Shown: positions 45,779-55,113, numbered from the stretch's first letter. The stretch: 64,000 nucleotides of DNA from Candidatus Scybalocola faecavium (GCA_018713145.1 DVFP01000012.1:123073-187072), one strand, 5' to 3'. A program made the numbers and translations. Notes: generated by a model not told the origin, from the letters alone.

Positions 45779-45796
45779 ATGTCTGTAATATTATTT

Positions 45797-46816
45797 TTAA
45801 TCTTCCGGGTATCCGTCCGGATTATTTTTCTGCCATCTCCAGGAATCGGCACACATATCCTCCAGAGTTTTCTCCGCTTCCCAGCCAAGCTCTGCTTTAG
45901 CCAGAGAGGCATCTGAATAGCATGTATCAATATCGCCGGCACGACGAGGTTTAATCTCATAAGGGATTTCTTTGCCGCAGGCCTTGGAAAATGCCTTTAC
46001 AATATCAAGAACACTGTAGCCCTTGCCTGTACCCAGGTTATATGTAAGGACGCCTTTCTTTTCAGCAAGTTTTTCAATAGCCTTTACATGGCCTTTTGCC
46101 AAGTCGACTACATGGATGTAATCTCTAACGCCGGTGCCATCGGGTGTATCATAATCATCTCCAAATACACCTAACTTTTCCAGTTTCCCTACAGCTACCT
46201 GGGTAATATATGGTACCAGGTTATTTGGGATACCTTTAGGGTTTTCACCGATCAGGCCGCTTTCATGGGCACCGATAGGATTAAAATATCTTAAAAGGAT
46301 CACATTCCATTCCGGGTCTGCAGTGTGCAGGTCGGTCAAAATCTGCTCCAGCATCCACTTCGTCCACCCGTACGGATTCGTACAAGTACCTTTTGGACAC
46401 TTTTCGGTAATGGGGACAAACGCCGGTTTTCCATAAACTGTTGCGGATGAGCTGAATACAATATTTTTTACGCCGAAATTCCGCATTACATCACACAGGT
46501 TTAAGGTCCCTGTAATATTATTATGATAATATTCCAGCGGCTTAACTACAGACTCGCCAACTGCTTTAAGCCCTGCAAAATGAATCACAGAGTCAATATT
46601 TTCTTTTTCAAAAACACGGGTGAGCGCATCTTTGTCCAGCATATCTGCTTTGTAAAACGTCAGCTTTTTTCCAGTGATTTTTTCAACACGGCGCAGCGCT
46701 TCTTCACAGGAATTGTAAAGATTATCAACGACCACAACATCATAGCCTGCATTTAAAAGTTCAACACATGTATGGCTGCCAATATATCCGGCACCTCCGG
46801 TAACTAAAATAGACAA
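45797..46816 (-). CDS. galE: UDP-glucose 4-epimerase
   Basis: 339 aa. Rossmann [15 protein letters not shown], catalytic Tyr-x3-Lys as [14 protein letters not shown]. It interconverts UDP-glucose and UDP-galactose for Leloir metabolism and wall or capsule sugars. The start is TTG at 46816, 8 nt after AGGAGG. An earlier TTG at 46822 is only 2 nt from that site. It has its own promoter (46844-46872) and is monocistronic. Confidence 0.95.
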   Translation of the reverse strand: MSILVTGGAGYIGSHTCVELLNAGYDVVVVDNLYNSCEEALRRVEKITGKKLTFYKADMLDKDALTRVFEKENIDSVIHFAGLKAVGESVVKPLEYYHNNITGTLNLCDVMRNFGVKNIVFSSSATVYGKPAFVPITEKCPKGTCTNPYGWTKWMLEQILTDLHTADPEWNVILLRYFNPIGAHESGLIGENPKGIPNNLVPYITQVAVGKLEKLGVFGDDYDTPDGTGVRDYIHVVDLAKGHVKAIEKLAEKKGVLTYNLGTGKGYSVLDIVKAFSKACGKEIPYEIKPRRAGDIDTCYSDASLAKAELGWEAEKTLEDMCADSWRWQKNNPDGYPED

Positions 46817-46843
46817 AGTCAATTCCTCCTCTGTTTTTTTTTA

Positions 46844-46872
46844 ATTGTACCACTCTTCTTTTTCCGTGACAA
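46844..46872 (-). promoter_or_regulatory. Promoter of galE
   Basis: Minus-strand TTGTCA (46867-46872), 17-bp spacer, TACAAT (46844-46849), about 28 bp before the TTG start. Near consensus. Confidence 0.75.
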
Positions 46873-46880
46873 GAATAAAT

Positions 46881-47465
46881 TTAGGAGGAGTATGTTTCCA
46901 GAAAATCATAAAGCTGTTTCTCGTCCTTGATTTCCATACCTCCGATCACATCCGCAGCCACATCTGCCGGGAGCGCATTAATATTAATATCCGTATATTC
47001 ATATACAGTTTTTTTGTCACTGTAATAAACAGTAATGCAGCCTTTACTTAATTTAATATAATATTTATGGAAATCCTCATCCGGCTGGTAGGTTTTTCTA
47101 AGCATCAGGCAGTCCGGGGAAAAATACATCAGATCAAAGCTTACCAGGCCATTTTCCAAATCGGAAATAGACAGATCGTCCATATAGCTGTCCAGCTTTT
47201 CTAATACACCTGTCCGGGTCAGCCCTAAATACATGGCAGGCATTGTTGTTTCTTTTCTGCTTAAAGTTTGGTCCTGGGCATTATAGGTTTCCATGATCAG
47301 CCGGGCTGTAGACTTTACGGTTTCCTCCCGGGCGGTGACCTCCACGTAAGACTCTGCCCCGGAATAATCTTCATAGGATGATCGGGAAAGTTTTTGATAG
47401 CTGAATATATAGGCGCCGGTCATGACCAAAAGACCGCAAAAAGAACAGATAATGTATTTTTTCAT
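46881..47465 (-). CDS. Membrane-anchored protein with BofC-like C-terminus
   Basis: 194 aa. One N-terminal membrane helix (about 4-22), then an extracellular part. The last 50 residues (ITVYYSDKKTVYEYTDI, LPADVAADVIGGMEI, LYDFLETYSS) have the pattern of the BofC C-terminal domain. BofC restrains SpoIVB signalling in Bacillus sporulation. Assignment is by pattern only, and the middle is not recognised. The ATG at 47465 and its AAAGGAG site sit inside a strong predicted stem-loop (47440-47504), so translation may be controlled by RNA structure. Confidence 0.6.
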   Translation of the reverse strand: MKKYIICSFCGLLVMTGAYIFSYQKLSRSSYEDYSGAESYVEVTAREETVKSTARLIMETYNAQDQTLSRKETTMPAMYLGLTRTGVLEKLDSYMDDLSISDLENGLVSFDLMYFSPDCLMLRKTYQPDEDFHKYYIKLSKGCITVYYSDKKTVYEYTDININALPADVAADVIGGMEIKDEKQLYDFLETYSS

Positions 47466-47504
47466 GGGAAAGTTCACTCCTTTACCCTACATTATCTGTT
47501 CTTT
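47440..47504 (-). promoter_or_regulatory. Stem-loop enclosing the RBS and start codon of the BofC-like gene
   Basis: Perfect 17-bp arms: AAAGAACAGATAATGTA (read on the minus strand, 47504-47488) and its complement at 47456-47440. The 31-nt loop contains GGGTAAAGGAG, the ribosome site, and the ATG. Inside the loop GGG(T)AAAG can also pair with CTTTCCC, which would cover part of the ribosome site. The second arm is coding (YIICSF). Confidence 0.8.
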
Positions 47505-47533
47505 GTATTAGAAATATGCAATTTTTCCGGTTC

Positions 47534-49156
47534 TTACATAATATGGATCTTCCGGCATAATCTGACAAGAAGGTGGCCTTTAGGCATACTTAACAGCTCT
47601 TCTTCGCTCATGCCGCCGATAAGGATCAGTACGATCCCGTATGTAATGACACCGGCTGCAACAGCAAACAGAATGGCAACAAGATTAATATGTACAATAT
47701 AATATACTGCCCGATAGAAGAAAAAGGCTACGGCTCCCATGATCACAGCTGCAAAGGCCGGCAGGGCAAAGGAATGGAAAATTTCCTGAGTATAGCCGAT
47801 ATACCGGTACATAGATACCAGATTCAAGGCACACATACCAAAGGAAAAGACCAAATTGCCATAAATCAGGGAGAAAATATTCATATCTGTAAACTGAAGT
47901 AAAATATAGATCACAACAATATGGATCACCAGGGAAATAACGGCGTTAATCACCGGTGTCTTCATCCGTCCCATGCCCTGTAAAATCGCAATGGTGACTG
48001 TGGAAAAGGAATAGGTGATTACTGTAATAGCTCCCAGCTGGAGCAGCCGGATAGGCACATTGTTATTGATCACAAACAGCAGTTTCATTAAAGGTTCTGC
48101 CAAAACGATTAATCCTACACAGGAAGGAATGGCTACCAGATTCGTCAGCTTAATTATGGAATCAATCCTTTCCCTGGCCTCCCGCTTCTTTCCTACAGCA
48201 ACAAGAGAAGTTACTGCCGGGATCAGGGCAATGCCGATGGATGAAGTGATCCCTAAAGGTATGTTTAAGATCATCTTATACTGGCCGCTGTAATTTCCGA
48301 AAAGTTCTGCAGCAGCCTCAGCGGCATAGTCCAAACTGCTCATGATCCTGTAAAACATGGACGTATCAATAATACCGCTGATCTGATACACTGTAGAACT
48401 TAAAACTACAGGCGCCATAGTCGTTGCAACCATTTTCATAACCTGCTCGGATCGTAAATGGACTCTGGAGTGGTCTTTTTTGACCAGCCGCATTAATGTG
48501 GGCTGATATAAGTAGAAAATAATGGCAATAAATATAAACCCACTTAAAGCTCCCATGCATGTTCCCAGGGTTCCGCCGGCAGCGCCCCATGCAGGTCCCC
48601 GGGCAATCAGGAAATATGCGGCAACGACACTGACAATGGCATTAAAAACCTGCTCCACCATCTGGGAAACCGCTGTAGGCATCATAACATTCTTTCCCTG
48701 AAAGAACCCACGCATAACTCCCATGACTGCTGAAATCAGCAAGGTAGGGGCCAAAATCCGCAAGGCTATAGCCACATCGGCATAGTCGATGCCGAATAAT
48801 GCCACAGCCAGCCACCGGGCTCCCACCAGGGTAAAGAGCATAACAACGCCGCCGATGATCAAAGCAAAAAGCATGGAACCTTTAAAAATCCGGTAAACGT
48901 TTTTGTACTCTCTCCTGGCCAAATGACGCGCCACAAGTAAAGCAACGGCTGTGGGGATGCCGTTGGCGGACAAAAGCAAAATAAACTGATAAATCTCATA
49001 TGCCGCGCCATAGTAGCCGTTGCCTACATCGCCAATGATCCTCTGCATGGGCACGCGGTACAAAAGTCCGATAACCCGCACAAGGATCTGGGCAGCGGCT
49101 AAAATAGCACTTTGCACGACAATGCTGCTGTTTGAAGATTTTTTCTGATCTGCCAT
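47534..49156 (-). CDS. MOP-superfamily flippase (SpoVB/MurJ type)
   Basis: 540 aa, about 14 membrane helices. N-terminal family stretch AAQILVRVIGLLYRVPMQRI followed by GDVGNGYYGAAYEIYQF is typical of the SpoVB/YtgP group, which includes lipid II flippases of Firmicutes and the spore cortex protein SpoVB. It would move lipid-linked wall precursors outwards. Which of the two roles it plays cannot be decided from one copy. It is downstream of the DUF3048 lipoprotein. Confidence 0.88.
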   Translation of the reverse strand: MADQKKSSNSSIVVQSAILAAAQILVRVIGLLYRVPMQRIIGDVGNGYYGAAYEIYQFILLLSANGIPTAVALLVARHLARREYKNVYRIFKGSMLFALIIGGVVMLFTLVGARWLAVALFGIDYADVAIALRILAPTLLISAVMGVMRGFFQGKNVMMPTAVSQMVEQVFNAIVSVVAAYFLIARGPAWGAAGGTLGTCMGALSGFIFIAIIFYLYQPTLMRLVKKDHSRVHLRSEQVMKMVATTMAPVVLSSTVYQISGIIDTSMFYRIMSSLDYAAEAAAELFGNYSGQYKMILNIPLGITSSIGIALIPAVTSLVAVGKKREARERIDSIIKLTNLVAIPSCVGLIVLAEPLMKLLFVINNNVPIRLLQLGAITVITYSFSTVTIAILQGMGRMKTPVINAVISLVIHIVVIYILLQFTDMNIFSLIYGNLVFSFGMCALNLVSMYRYIGYTQEIFHSFALPAFAAVIMGAVAFFFYRAVYYIVHINLVAILFAVAAGVITYGIVLILIGGMSEEELLSMPKGHLLVRLCRKIHIM

Positions 49157-49175
49157 GAAACAACCTCATTATCCT

Positions 49176-50279
49176 TTATTCGCTTAATGTAATATTAAAA
49201 TCCAGAGGAACTACAGCAATATAAGTTTTTCCCGGATTCATGGACAACTGCTGTCCGTCTTCTGTGTAATACCTGGTCTGGTCATTTTTATCTGCCCGTT
49301 TCCATGTAACATTCACAGCTTTACCGTCTGTAATGTAGAGGGCATCTCCCTCGCCATCCAGGGTAATGTCCTGGCAGCCTTCAACACTGTCAGCAATCGT
49401 TTGATAATTTGCATATTGGATGATTACGTTTTTAAAGGTAAGCTGTTCTCCCGTATTTGCATCTGTATGGGGAGCCCCATACTGGAATTTATTATACAGT
49501 TTTGTTTCACTATCATATTCTAATGAAGGTTTACTAAAAGTGTAAGGAATAGCTACTGTATTGGCAATCGTGCCGTAATCCGGCTCTGTATCCTCCGTAT
49601 TAAATACAAAACATCCCTGATAGTCATCTGGAAGATTTCTTTCCACACCGATTTCAGCGATCCCTGCTTCCAAAGTTTCGCCGCTGGCAAAAATGTGGTG
49701 TGGCGCCGGATAATTATTATCCTGAAAATAAGCACTGCTTACATATTCACTAACTGTTTGGATACCATCCTGGGCAATCCGTTCCATAGCATAGTAGGAA
49801 CGCCCATAATGACAGTAGATAGCATCAAAATTATTTGCAAAATCAATATAATTATGTCTTGCGCTCCGTACAGAGCCTACTTTTTCAATCTTGCTGGTAT
49901 CCTGGAATACTGCCATGAGACGGGTAATACCGCCTTCCACGATTGCTTCATAAAGGACATCCGCCTGGGAAGTTCCGCACTGCTGGGGCGTTGCTTCTTC
50001 GATATTATTGATCATTACCGCTACGGGACGCTGCATACCTATCGTGCGGTCGATAGGTTCTCCGCTTAAGAAGCTATACATCTGCCCTTCCGGCAATGCC
50101 TCTGCTACGGTTTCCGCCTCGGTTTCTGACTCTGTTTCCGCTGCAGTCTCCTCTGTAGCCGGAGCTTTAGATTCTGTCTGAGCCTGGGTCTCGCTTTCTC
50201 CGGAACCGCCGGAGCAACCGGCAGCAGTCAGCGTTAACGCAAGAACTAAAGCCATACTGATTCCTTTATATTTTGTCAT
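49176..50279 (-). CDS. DUF3048 (YerB-like) lipoprotein
   Basis: 367 aa. Lipobox TAAGC, then a disordered Glu/Thr/Ser-rich linker (about 25-65), then two domains with family blocks RPVAVMINNIEEATPQQCG, DVLYEAIVEGGITRLMAVF and VGSVRSARHNYIDFA. Extracellular and lipid anchored. Function unknown. The ATG at 50279 has an AAAGGAG site 9 nt upstream. A GTG at 50288 overlaps that site's spacer. Confidence 0.9.
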   Translation of the reverse strand: MTKYKGISMALVLALTLTAAGCSGGSGESETQAQTESKAPATEETAAETESETEAETVAEALPEGQMYSFLSGEPIDRTIGMQRPVAVMINNIEEATPQQCGTSQADVLYEAIVEGGITRLMAVFQDTSKIEKVGSVRSARHNYIDFANNFDAIYCHYGRSYYAMERIAQDGIQTVSEYVSSAYFQDNNYPAPHHIFASGETLEAGIAEIGVERNLPDDYQGCFVFNTEDTEPDYGTIANTVAIPYTFSKPSLEYDSETKLYNKFQYGAPHTDANTGEQLTFKNVIIQYANYQTIADSVEGCQDITLDGEGDALYITDGKAVNVTWKRADKNDQTRYYTEDGQQLSMNPGKTYIAVVPLDFNITLSE

Positions 50280-50311
50280 ATAAAACACTCCTTTGTATGT
50301 CCATCTTCCGA

Positions 50312-50812
50312 TTACCGGTTTAAATGGACTAATTTTAAAATATCTCTCTGTTTGACTTCCATGACTTCTCTTTCTTCAGGTTCCATATGGTCATAGCCAA
50401 ACAGATGAAGCATGCTGTGGGCTACTAAAAAGCCCAGTTCCCGTTCCCGGCTGTGGCCGTACTTATCGGCCTGCTCTAACACCTTGTCCATGGAAATAAT
50501 AATATCCCCCAGCATCAGTTCTCCGGTTTCCGGATTAAAATAATCCTCCTCCTCATAGGTGTCCAGACAGGAGAAATCTCCCGGGGATACATAATCCACC
50601 ATTGGGAAGGACAAAACATCCGTTGGCCGGTAAATATCCCGGTAGTCCCGGTTGATCAGCGCAATCTCTTCGTCAGAGGTCAGGATAACATTCAGCTCTA
50701 CCTCATAGGGGCAGTCTTCAAACTCCAACGCTGCATCTACCACATCAGCAATGATCTTTTTATAATCCAGATCTTCGGGAATAGCGGTTTCTTCTTCGAT
50801 GTTCAGTGTCAT
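50312..50812 (-). CDS. ybeY: Endoribonuclease YbeY
   Basis: 166 aa. Zinc site HSMLHLFGYDH (family HGxLHLxGYDH, here Ser for Gly), preceded by RPTDVLSFP and GDIIIS. It processes 16S rRNA 3' ends and is involved in ribosome quality control. The ATG at 50812 follows AAAGGAGG and overlaps the end of phoH by 53 bp. The phoH-ybeY order is standard. Confidence 0.95.
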   Translation of the reverse strand: MTLNIEEETAIPEDLDYKKIIADVVDAALEFEDCPYEVELNVILTSDEEIALINRDYRDIYRPTDVLSFPMVDYVSPGDFSCLDTYEEEDYFNPETGELMLGDIIISMDKVLEQADKYGHSRERELGFLVAHSMLHLFGYDHMEPEEREVMEVKQRDILKLVHLNR

Positions 50813-51788
50813 CCGTTTTCCTCCTTTGCCTGGTTTCTTCTTTTTCTTTATACTTTTCAAAGGCTTTAATAATATCCTTTACCAGCTTATGGCGCACAAC
50901 ATCCCGGTTGGAAAGTTTGGTGACAGCAATCCCATCCACATCCTTTAAAATCTGGGCCGTTCTTTCCAGGCCGGAGGCCTTGTCCAAAAGGTCTACCTGA
51001 GTCACATCACCGGTCACAATGATCCGGGAACCTTCACCCAGACGGGTCAGTACCATAAACATCTGCTCCAGGCTGGCATTTTGCGCTTCATCCAGAATTA
51101 CAAAACTGTTATTTAATGTGCGTCCGCGCATATAAGCCAGGGGCGCGACTTCAATAATTCCCCGCTCCAGGTTCCGGTTAAAGCTCTCTTCACCAAGCAT
51201 CTCAAATAAGCCGTCATAAAGGGGTCTTAAATAAGGATCCACTTTGCTTTGAAGGTCTCCGGGCAGGAAACCTAAATGCTCTCCTGCCTCTACCGCCGGA
51301 CGGGTCAGGATAATTCTTGAAATTTCTTCCTTTTTTAAAGCATCTACAGCCATAGCAATAGCAAGATAGGTTTTTCCCGTACCTGCAGGGCCGATACAGA
51401 TGGTCACGGCATGTTCTTTAATGGCATTAATATAATTTCTCTGGCCAATGGTCTTGCACTTTACAGGTTTACCCTTATAGGTAAGGGTAATCACATCTTT
51501 CATGACCATAAGGGCTTCATCAGCGGCGCCGTCATCTACCAGTTCCATAGCCTGGCTGACCACATTATCATTGACCACCTGGCCATTATCTCTCATTTTT
51601 TTTAAGGTTTCCAAGGTGCGGGCCGCTTTTTGAGCCATCACATCCTCACCGGTCACCTTTACCCGATCCCCCTGCCCGGTAATCGTTACAGGCAGGGTCT
51701 TTTCAATCAACTTAATATTCCTGTCAAAAGGCCCAAATACCTGGGTCATTTGATCCATACTGTCAAATTCAACTATAACTGTCTGCAA
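50760..51788 (-). CDS. phoH: PhoH-family ATPase
   Basis: 342 aa. N-terminal KH-like region (about 1-100), then a RecA-like ATPase with GPAGTGKT, LTRPAVEAGEHLGFLPGDL, VILDEAQNAS and VTGDVTQVDL. The Lys/Arg-rich C-terminus extends over the ybeY start. An RNA-linked role with YbeY is inferred from neighbourhood. The start is TTG at 51788, with AAGGAG 7 nt upstream. An in-frame ATG at 51926 lies upstream of the promoter and cannot be used from it. Confidence 0.93.
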   Translation of the reverse strand: MQTVIVEFDSMDQMTQVFGPFDRNIKLIEKTLPVTITGQGDRVKVTGEDVMAQKAARTLETLKKMRDNGQVVNDNVVSQAMELVDDGAADEALMVMKDVITLTYKGKPVKCKTIGQRNYINAIKEHAVTICIGPAGTGKTYLAIAMAVDALKKEEISRIILTRPAVEAGEHLGFLPGDLQSKVDPYLRPLYDGLFEMLGEESFNRNLERGIIEVAPLAYMRGRTLNNSFVILDEAQNASLEQMFMVLTRLGEGSRIIVTGDVTQVDLLDKASGLERTAQILKDVDGIAVTKLSNRDVVRHKLVKDIIKAFEKYKEKEETRQRRKTDDTEHRRRNRYSRRSGL

Positions 51789-51885
51789 AATATCGCTCCT
51801 TAAATCTCCGATATATAATTTATATCCCCAGAAGTAAACCAAAAAGGAGTCTGATTCATTTACCTCTGCGGATATACACGGCTTC

Positions 51886-51914
51886 ATTATATCAAAAGAT
51901 TCCTTATTAGTAAA
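51886..51914 (-). promoter_or_regulatory. Promoter of phoH-ybeY
   Basis: Minus-strand TTTACT (51909-51914), 17-bp spacer, TATAAT (51886-51891). A leader of about 90 nt precedes the TTG start at 51788. The promoter position supports the short phoH. Confidence 0.7.
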
Positions 51915-51961
51915 GGCATAATTCATTTCATGCCGCGGCAGCCTGGGCGGACAGAAGTCAT

Positions 51962-53035
51962 TTATTCACTTAAAAGCATAAGATTTTCTTCATTAAAGGT
52001 AAGAAAAACCGGTGCATCTTCTAAAAGACCGGGAACAGTCCCCTTTCCACGCACCACATCCATGCACAGATGCTTTGGCGCTGCGCACAGATCTGTTTCA
52101 GGGCAGAACTGATATTTATCATACATAGAATCGGACACCTGGCGGGTCAGTCTGCATGGGATCCTATTGGGATCAGATATAGAATCTGACAGGTGAAAAT
52201 ACTTGCCGTGGATACCTACGGCGGCAAGATTGTCCGGCAATGTTTTTTTAGTCTTTAATAAAATCCCCCACTCCCTGGCCATAAGCGTATGTTCCGTCAG
52301 ACGGTATGCCCGGGAAATATTTTTGCAGCCTGAAAGAAGCGCCTGGGAAATGGTGGCGGGATGTTCAAACATTTCTCCTGCACTTAGGGGAGCGCTGGTA
52401 CGCCCATGAGTCATAGCGCATACTCTCGGGCACAGACGGTAAACCTCATCCTTATCATGAGATACAAAAAGCACTGTCTTTTTATAGATCTTTAATATAT
52501 CCGCCAGCTGATTTTCAACCTCCCACCGCAAATAGGCGTCCAGTGCGGCAAAAGGTTCATCCAGCATAAGAATATGAGGATCAGATACAAGGATACGGGC
52601 AAGGGCCACCCGCTGCTTTTGTCCCCCGGAAAGCTGGGAAGGCCGGTGCTTTTCCAGATCCGTAAGATAAAGTCTTTCCATGATCTGACGGATCTTAAAA
52701 TCCATATCCTTTGTCTGTTTTCGGTCCCGCCACAGCCCGGTACGGATATTTTGGTAAACATTCATATTGGGAAACAAGGCATAACTTTGAAATAAAAGAC
52801 CTACCCTGCGCTTTTGGGGAGAAAGATTGATTTTTTTCTCAGAGTCAAAAAGAACATTTCCATTGAGAACGATCCGGCCTTCATCCGGGGTGACAATGCC
52901 GGCGATACATTTAAGAGTCATGCTTTTACCGCATCCCGACGCGCCAAGAAGGCCAAGGACTTCATCCTCAGCCTTAAAATGTACGTCCAGGGAAAAATTC
53001 CCCAGTTTTTTCTTAATATCTACAAGAAGCGCCAT
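51962..53035 (-). CDS. modC: Molybdate ABC transporter ATP-binding protein
   Basis: 357 aa. Walker A LGASGCGKS (Met rather than Thr follows GKS), Q-loop FQSYALFPNM, signature LSGGQKQRVALAR, Walker B ILMLDEPFAALD, switch FVSHDKDE. A C-terminal regulatory extension of about 125 residues is poorly conserved. It drives molybdate uptake with ModB, whose stop it overlaps. Last gene of the molybdenum cluster. Confidence 0.93.
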   Translation of the reverse strand: MALLVDIKKKLGNFSLDVHFKAEDEVLGLLGASGCGKSMTLKCIAGIVTPDEGRIVLNGNVLFDSEKKINLSPQKRRVGLLFQSYALFPNMNVYQNIRTGLWRDRKQTKDMDFKIRQIMERLYLTDLEKHRPSQLSGGQKQRVALARILVSDPHILMLDEPFAALDAYLRWEVENQLADILKIYKKTVLFVSHDKDEVYRLCPRVCAMTHGRTSAPLSAGEMFEHPATISQALLSGCKNISRAYRLTEHTLMAREWGILLKTKKTLPDNLAAVGIHGKYFHLSDSISDPNRIPCRLTRQVSDSMYDKYQFCPETDLCAAPKHLCMDVVRGKGTVPGLLEDAPVFLTFNEENLMLLSE

Positions 53036-53691
53036 TATTTTTCCTTTCTCTCCAAAAGATTAACTGCCAGGAGCACGACAGCGGAAATCCCCAGGTTTAC
53101 AAGGACCCATTTAAATGCCAGGACTTCATCATTGGTTCTCCATAGCTGATAGACTGTGGTAGAAATCGTTGCCGTGCGTCCCGGCGTATATCCGGCCACC
53201 ATGCTGGTAGCTCCGTATTCCCCTAAGGCTCTGGCAAAGGCCAGCACTGTGCCCGCAAGGATTCCCTGGCGGCATGATGGCATACGGATATGCCAGAAAA
53301 TATATGTGTTGGAAAGTCCAAGGGTCTGGCCGGAATAAGCCAGGGTCATATCAAAGCTTTCAAAAGCTCCCCGGGCCGTACGGTACATTAAAGGAAATGA
53401 AACTACCACTGCTGCAAAAATGCCGGAATACCAGGTCATGACCAGCTTAACATTAAAAAGATCTAAAAAAAGCTCTCCTACCGGATGTTTTGGCCCGAAG
53501 ATCAGCAAAAGGAAATAACCTACGACTGTAGGCGGGAGCACCATGGGCAGTGTTAAAACCACATCCAGGATCCCTTTAACGATCCGGTTTAAACGGGCCA
53601 CATAATAGGCGGCAAAAATCCCGGTGAAAAAAACGATCACACAGGAAATTGCCGCGATCCTCAGAGAATTCCACAAGGGATACCAATCCAC
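53035..53691 (-). CDS. modB: Molybdate ABC transporter permease
   Basis: 218 aa, five membrane helices, with the permease coupling motif EYGATSMVAGYTPGRTATIS (EAA-like) and LPPTVVGYFLLLIFG. Starts with GTG at 53691 after a GGAGGAG site. It overlaps modC by one base. Confidence 0.94.
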   Translation of the reverse strand: MDWYPLWNSLRIAAISCVIVFFTGIFAAYYVARLNRIVKGILDVVLTLPMVLPPTVVGYFLLLIFGPKHPVGELFLDLFNVKLVMTWYSGIFAAVVVSFPLMYRTARGAFESFDMTLAYSGQTLGLSNTYIFWHIRMPSCRQGILAGTVLAFARALGEYGATSMVAGYTPGRTATISTTVYQLWRTNDEVLAFKWVLVNLGISAVVLLAVNLLERKEK

Positions 53692-53705
53692 AGGCGACTC
53701 TCCTC

Positions 53706-53735
53706 CTCTAAATTTATCATCTCTAAATTTATCAT
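53706..53735. repeat. 15-bp perfect tandem duplication in the modA-modB gap
   Basis: CTCTAAATTTATCAT occurs twice head to tail (53706-53720, 53721-53735). It spans the end of modA and the leader of modB. Looks like a recent slippage duplication. The modB ribosome site is outside it. Confidence 0.85.
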
Positions 53736-54541
53736 CATGTCAGGGGCGTGAATCCCACGCTTTCAAAAACAGCGCCTGCCTCATCCCCCTGGAGATATTC
53801 AAGAAATGCTTTAGCCGCGTCAATATTTTCTGTATTTTTCATCACTGCCGCAGGATAGATCACCTGGCCGCACATTTGGTCGGTTGCCTCATCTACCGGG
53901 GTCAGACCTGCGGAAAATGCGTCGGTGGCATAAATAATGCCACAGTCCACGGTCCCTTCAGATACCTGGGTGGTCACTTCCTTTACATTTGAGCCGTAGG
54001 TCAGTTTGCCCTCTGCTTCCAGCTCCTGGGCGCTTGTTCCAAGATAATCCAGGATCTTTAAAGAATAATCCCCTACCGGAACATCTTCATTTCCGATACA
54101 CAGCATATTAAGCTTATCTGAGGTGAGATCTTCAAAAGATGTGATCCCGGAATCGCTGTTATCTGCTGTTACAAGCACAACCTTATTTTCCAGAAGATCG
54201 ATACGGGTATCCTCCAAGACAAAATCCAGTCCCTCCGGGTTATCCTCTCCTCCGTTAATGTCGATCTGGTTCATCTGCTTCGGCGCAGCGGAAATAAACA
54301 GGTCACAGTCCGCCCCCTCCTCGATCTGAGTCGCTAAAGTTCCTGAAGAATCAAATGTATACACAATGGTTACATTGGGAGCTACCTGACTATACAGCTG
54401 GGCAATTTCCTCCATAGTTTCCGTCATGGACGCTGCCGCGAAAACGGTCAGCTCTACCGGTTCCTGGGAAGCGGTTCCTCCGCAGGCCCCTAAAGCGGCA
54501 ATGACTGGAGCACTTGCCATGGCTGCCAAAATTTTTTTCAT
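53735..54541 (-). CDS. modA: Molybdate-binding lipoprotein ModA
   Basis: 268 aa. Lipobox LGAC (about 17-20). Periplasmic-binding fold: ELTVFAAASMTETMEEIAQL and YTFDSSGTLATQIEEGADCD, FISAAPKQMN, and DCGIIYATDAFS near the end. It captures molybdate or tungstate outside the membrane for ModBC. It starts 5 bp after the MOSC gene stop. Confidence 0.95.
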   Translation of the reverse strand: MKKILAAMASAPVIAALGACGGTASQEPVELTVFAAASMTETMEEIAQLYSQVAPNVTIVYTFDSSGTLATQIEEGADCDLFISAAPKQMNQIDINGGEDNPEGLDFVLEDTRIDLLENKVVLVTADNSDSGITSFEDLTSDKLNMLCIGNEDVPVGDYSLKILDYLGTSAQELEAEGKLTYGSNVKEVTTQVSEGTVDCGIIYATDAFSAGLTPVDEATDQMCGQVIYPAAVMKNTENIDAAKAFLEYLQGDEAGAVFESVGFTPLT

Positions 54542-54546
54542 TTACC

Positions 54547-54981
54547 CTATACCTCCTTAATGGAAAATGTATCTCCCTCCCGGATCGTACCCCCATTAAG
54601 GACCTGACAAAAAACCCCTTCTCTGGGCATGATACAATCTCCCATCTGCTGGAAGATGGCGCAGCCATGATGGCATTCCTTGCCGATTTGAGTCATGCGC
54701 AAAACCACATCATTACACTGAAACACAGTGCCTACAGGGAGAGAAGAAAAGTCAAAGCCTGAAATCACCAGATTTTCACCAAAAGCGCCGTCCTCTACCT
54801 GCGCTCCCTTATCTCTAAAAGCCTGAATTTTTTCATAAGATAGAAGACTGACCTGACGGTGCCACTTTCCTGCGTGGGCGTCACCTTCAATCCCCCAATC
54901 TTTAATAAAACGGGCCTGATGGATGTTGGTTTTTTGTGTTCCCTTTTTTTCGCTTATACACACAGCGATTACTTTTCCCAT
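54547..54981 (-). CDS. MOSC-domain protein
   Basis: 144 aa, a single MOSC domain. Conserved Cys region GKECHHGCAIFQ and a second Cys in VFCQVLNGG. Also GDAHAGKWHRQVSLL and DGAFGENLVISGFD. MOSC proteins carry sulfur or pyranopterin-linked groups to molybdoenzymes. Position between mobB and modA supports a cofactor-related role. The ATG at 54981 is 10 nt from AAAGGAG; an ATG at 54990 is immediately behind that site and too close. Confidence 0.92.
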   Translation of the reverse strand: MGKVIAVCISEKKGTQKTNIHQARFIKDWGIEGDAHAGKWHRQVSLLSYEKIQAFRDKGAQVEDGAFGENLVISGFDFSSLPVGTVFQCNDVVLRMTQIGKECHHGCAIFQQMGDCIMPREGVFCQVLNGGTIREGDTFSIKEV

Positions 54982-55005
54982 AGAGTACATCTCCTTTATT
55001 TACAA

Positions 55006-55034
55006 AGTATAACGGCTTTTATTCCCATGGACAA
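55006..55034 (-). promoter_or_regulatory. Internal promoter for MOSC-modABC
   Basis: Minus-strand TTGTCC (55029-55034), 17-bp spacer, TATACT (55006-55011), 25 bp before the MOSC start. It allows molybdate uptake genes to be controlled apart from cofactor genes. Confidence 0.65.
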
Positions 55035-55049
55035 TTCTTGGTTATTTGG

Positions 55050-55113
55050 TATTGTCAAATTAGTGTTCGGTAATGTCGAACAATTTAAGGCATCAAATCT
55101 CTGTTTGACAATA
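55050..55113. promoter_or_regulatory. Nested inverted repeats upstream of the mod promoter
   Basis: Outer arms TATTGTCAAA (55050-55059) and TTTGACAATA (55104-55113), inner arms TGTTCG (55064-55069) and CGAACA (55077-55082). The element covers the end of mobB and stops 16 bp upstream of the -35 box. Either an operator region for a molybdate-responsive regulator or a structured mobB mRNA end. Confidence 0.5.
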
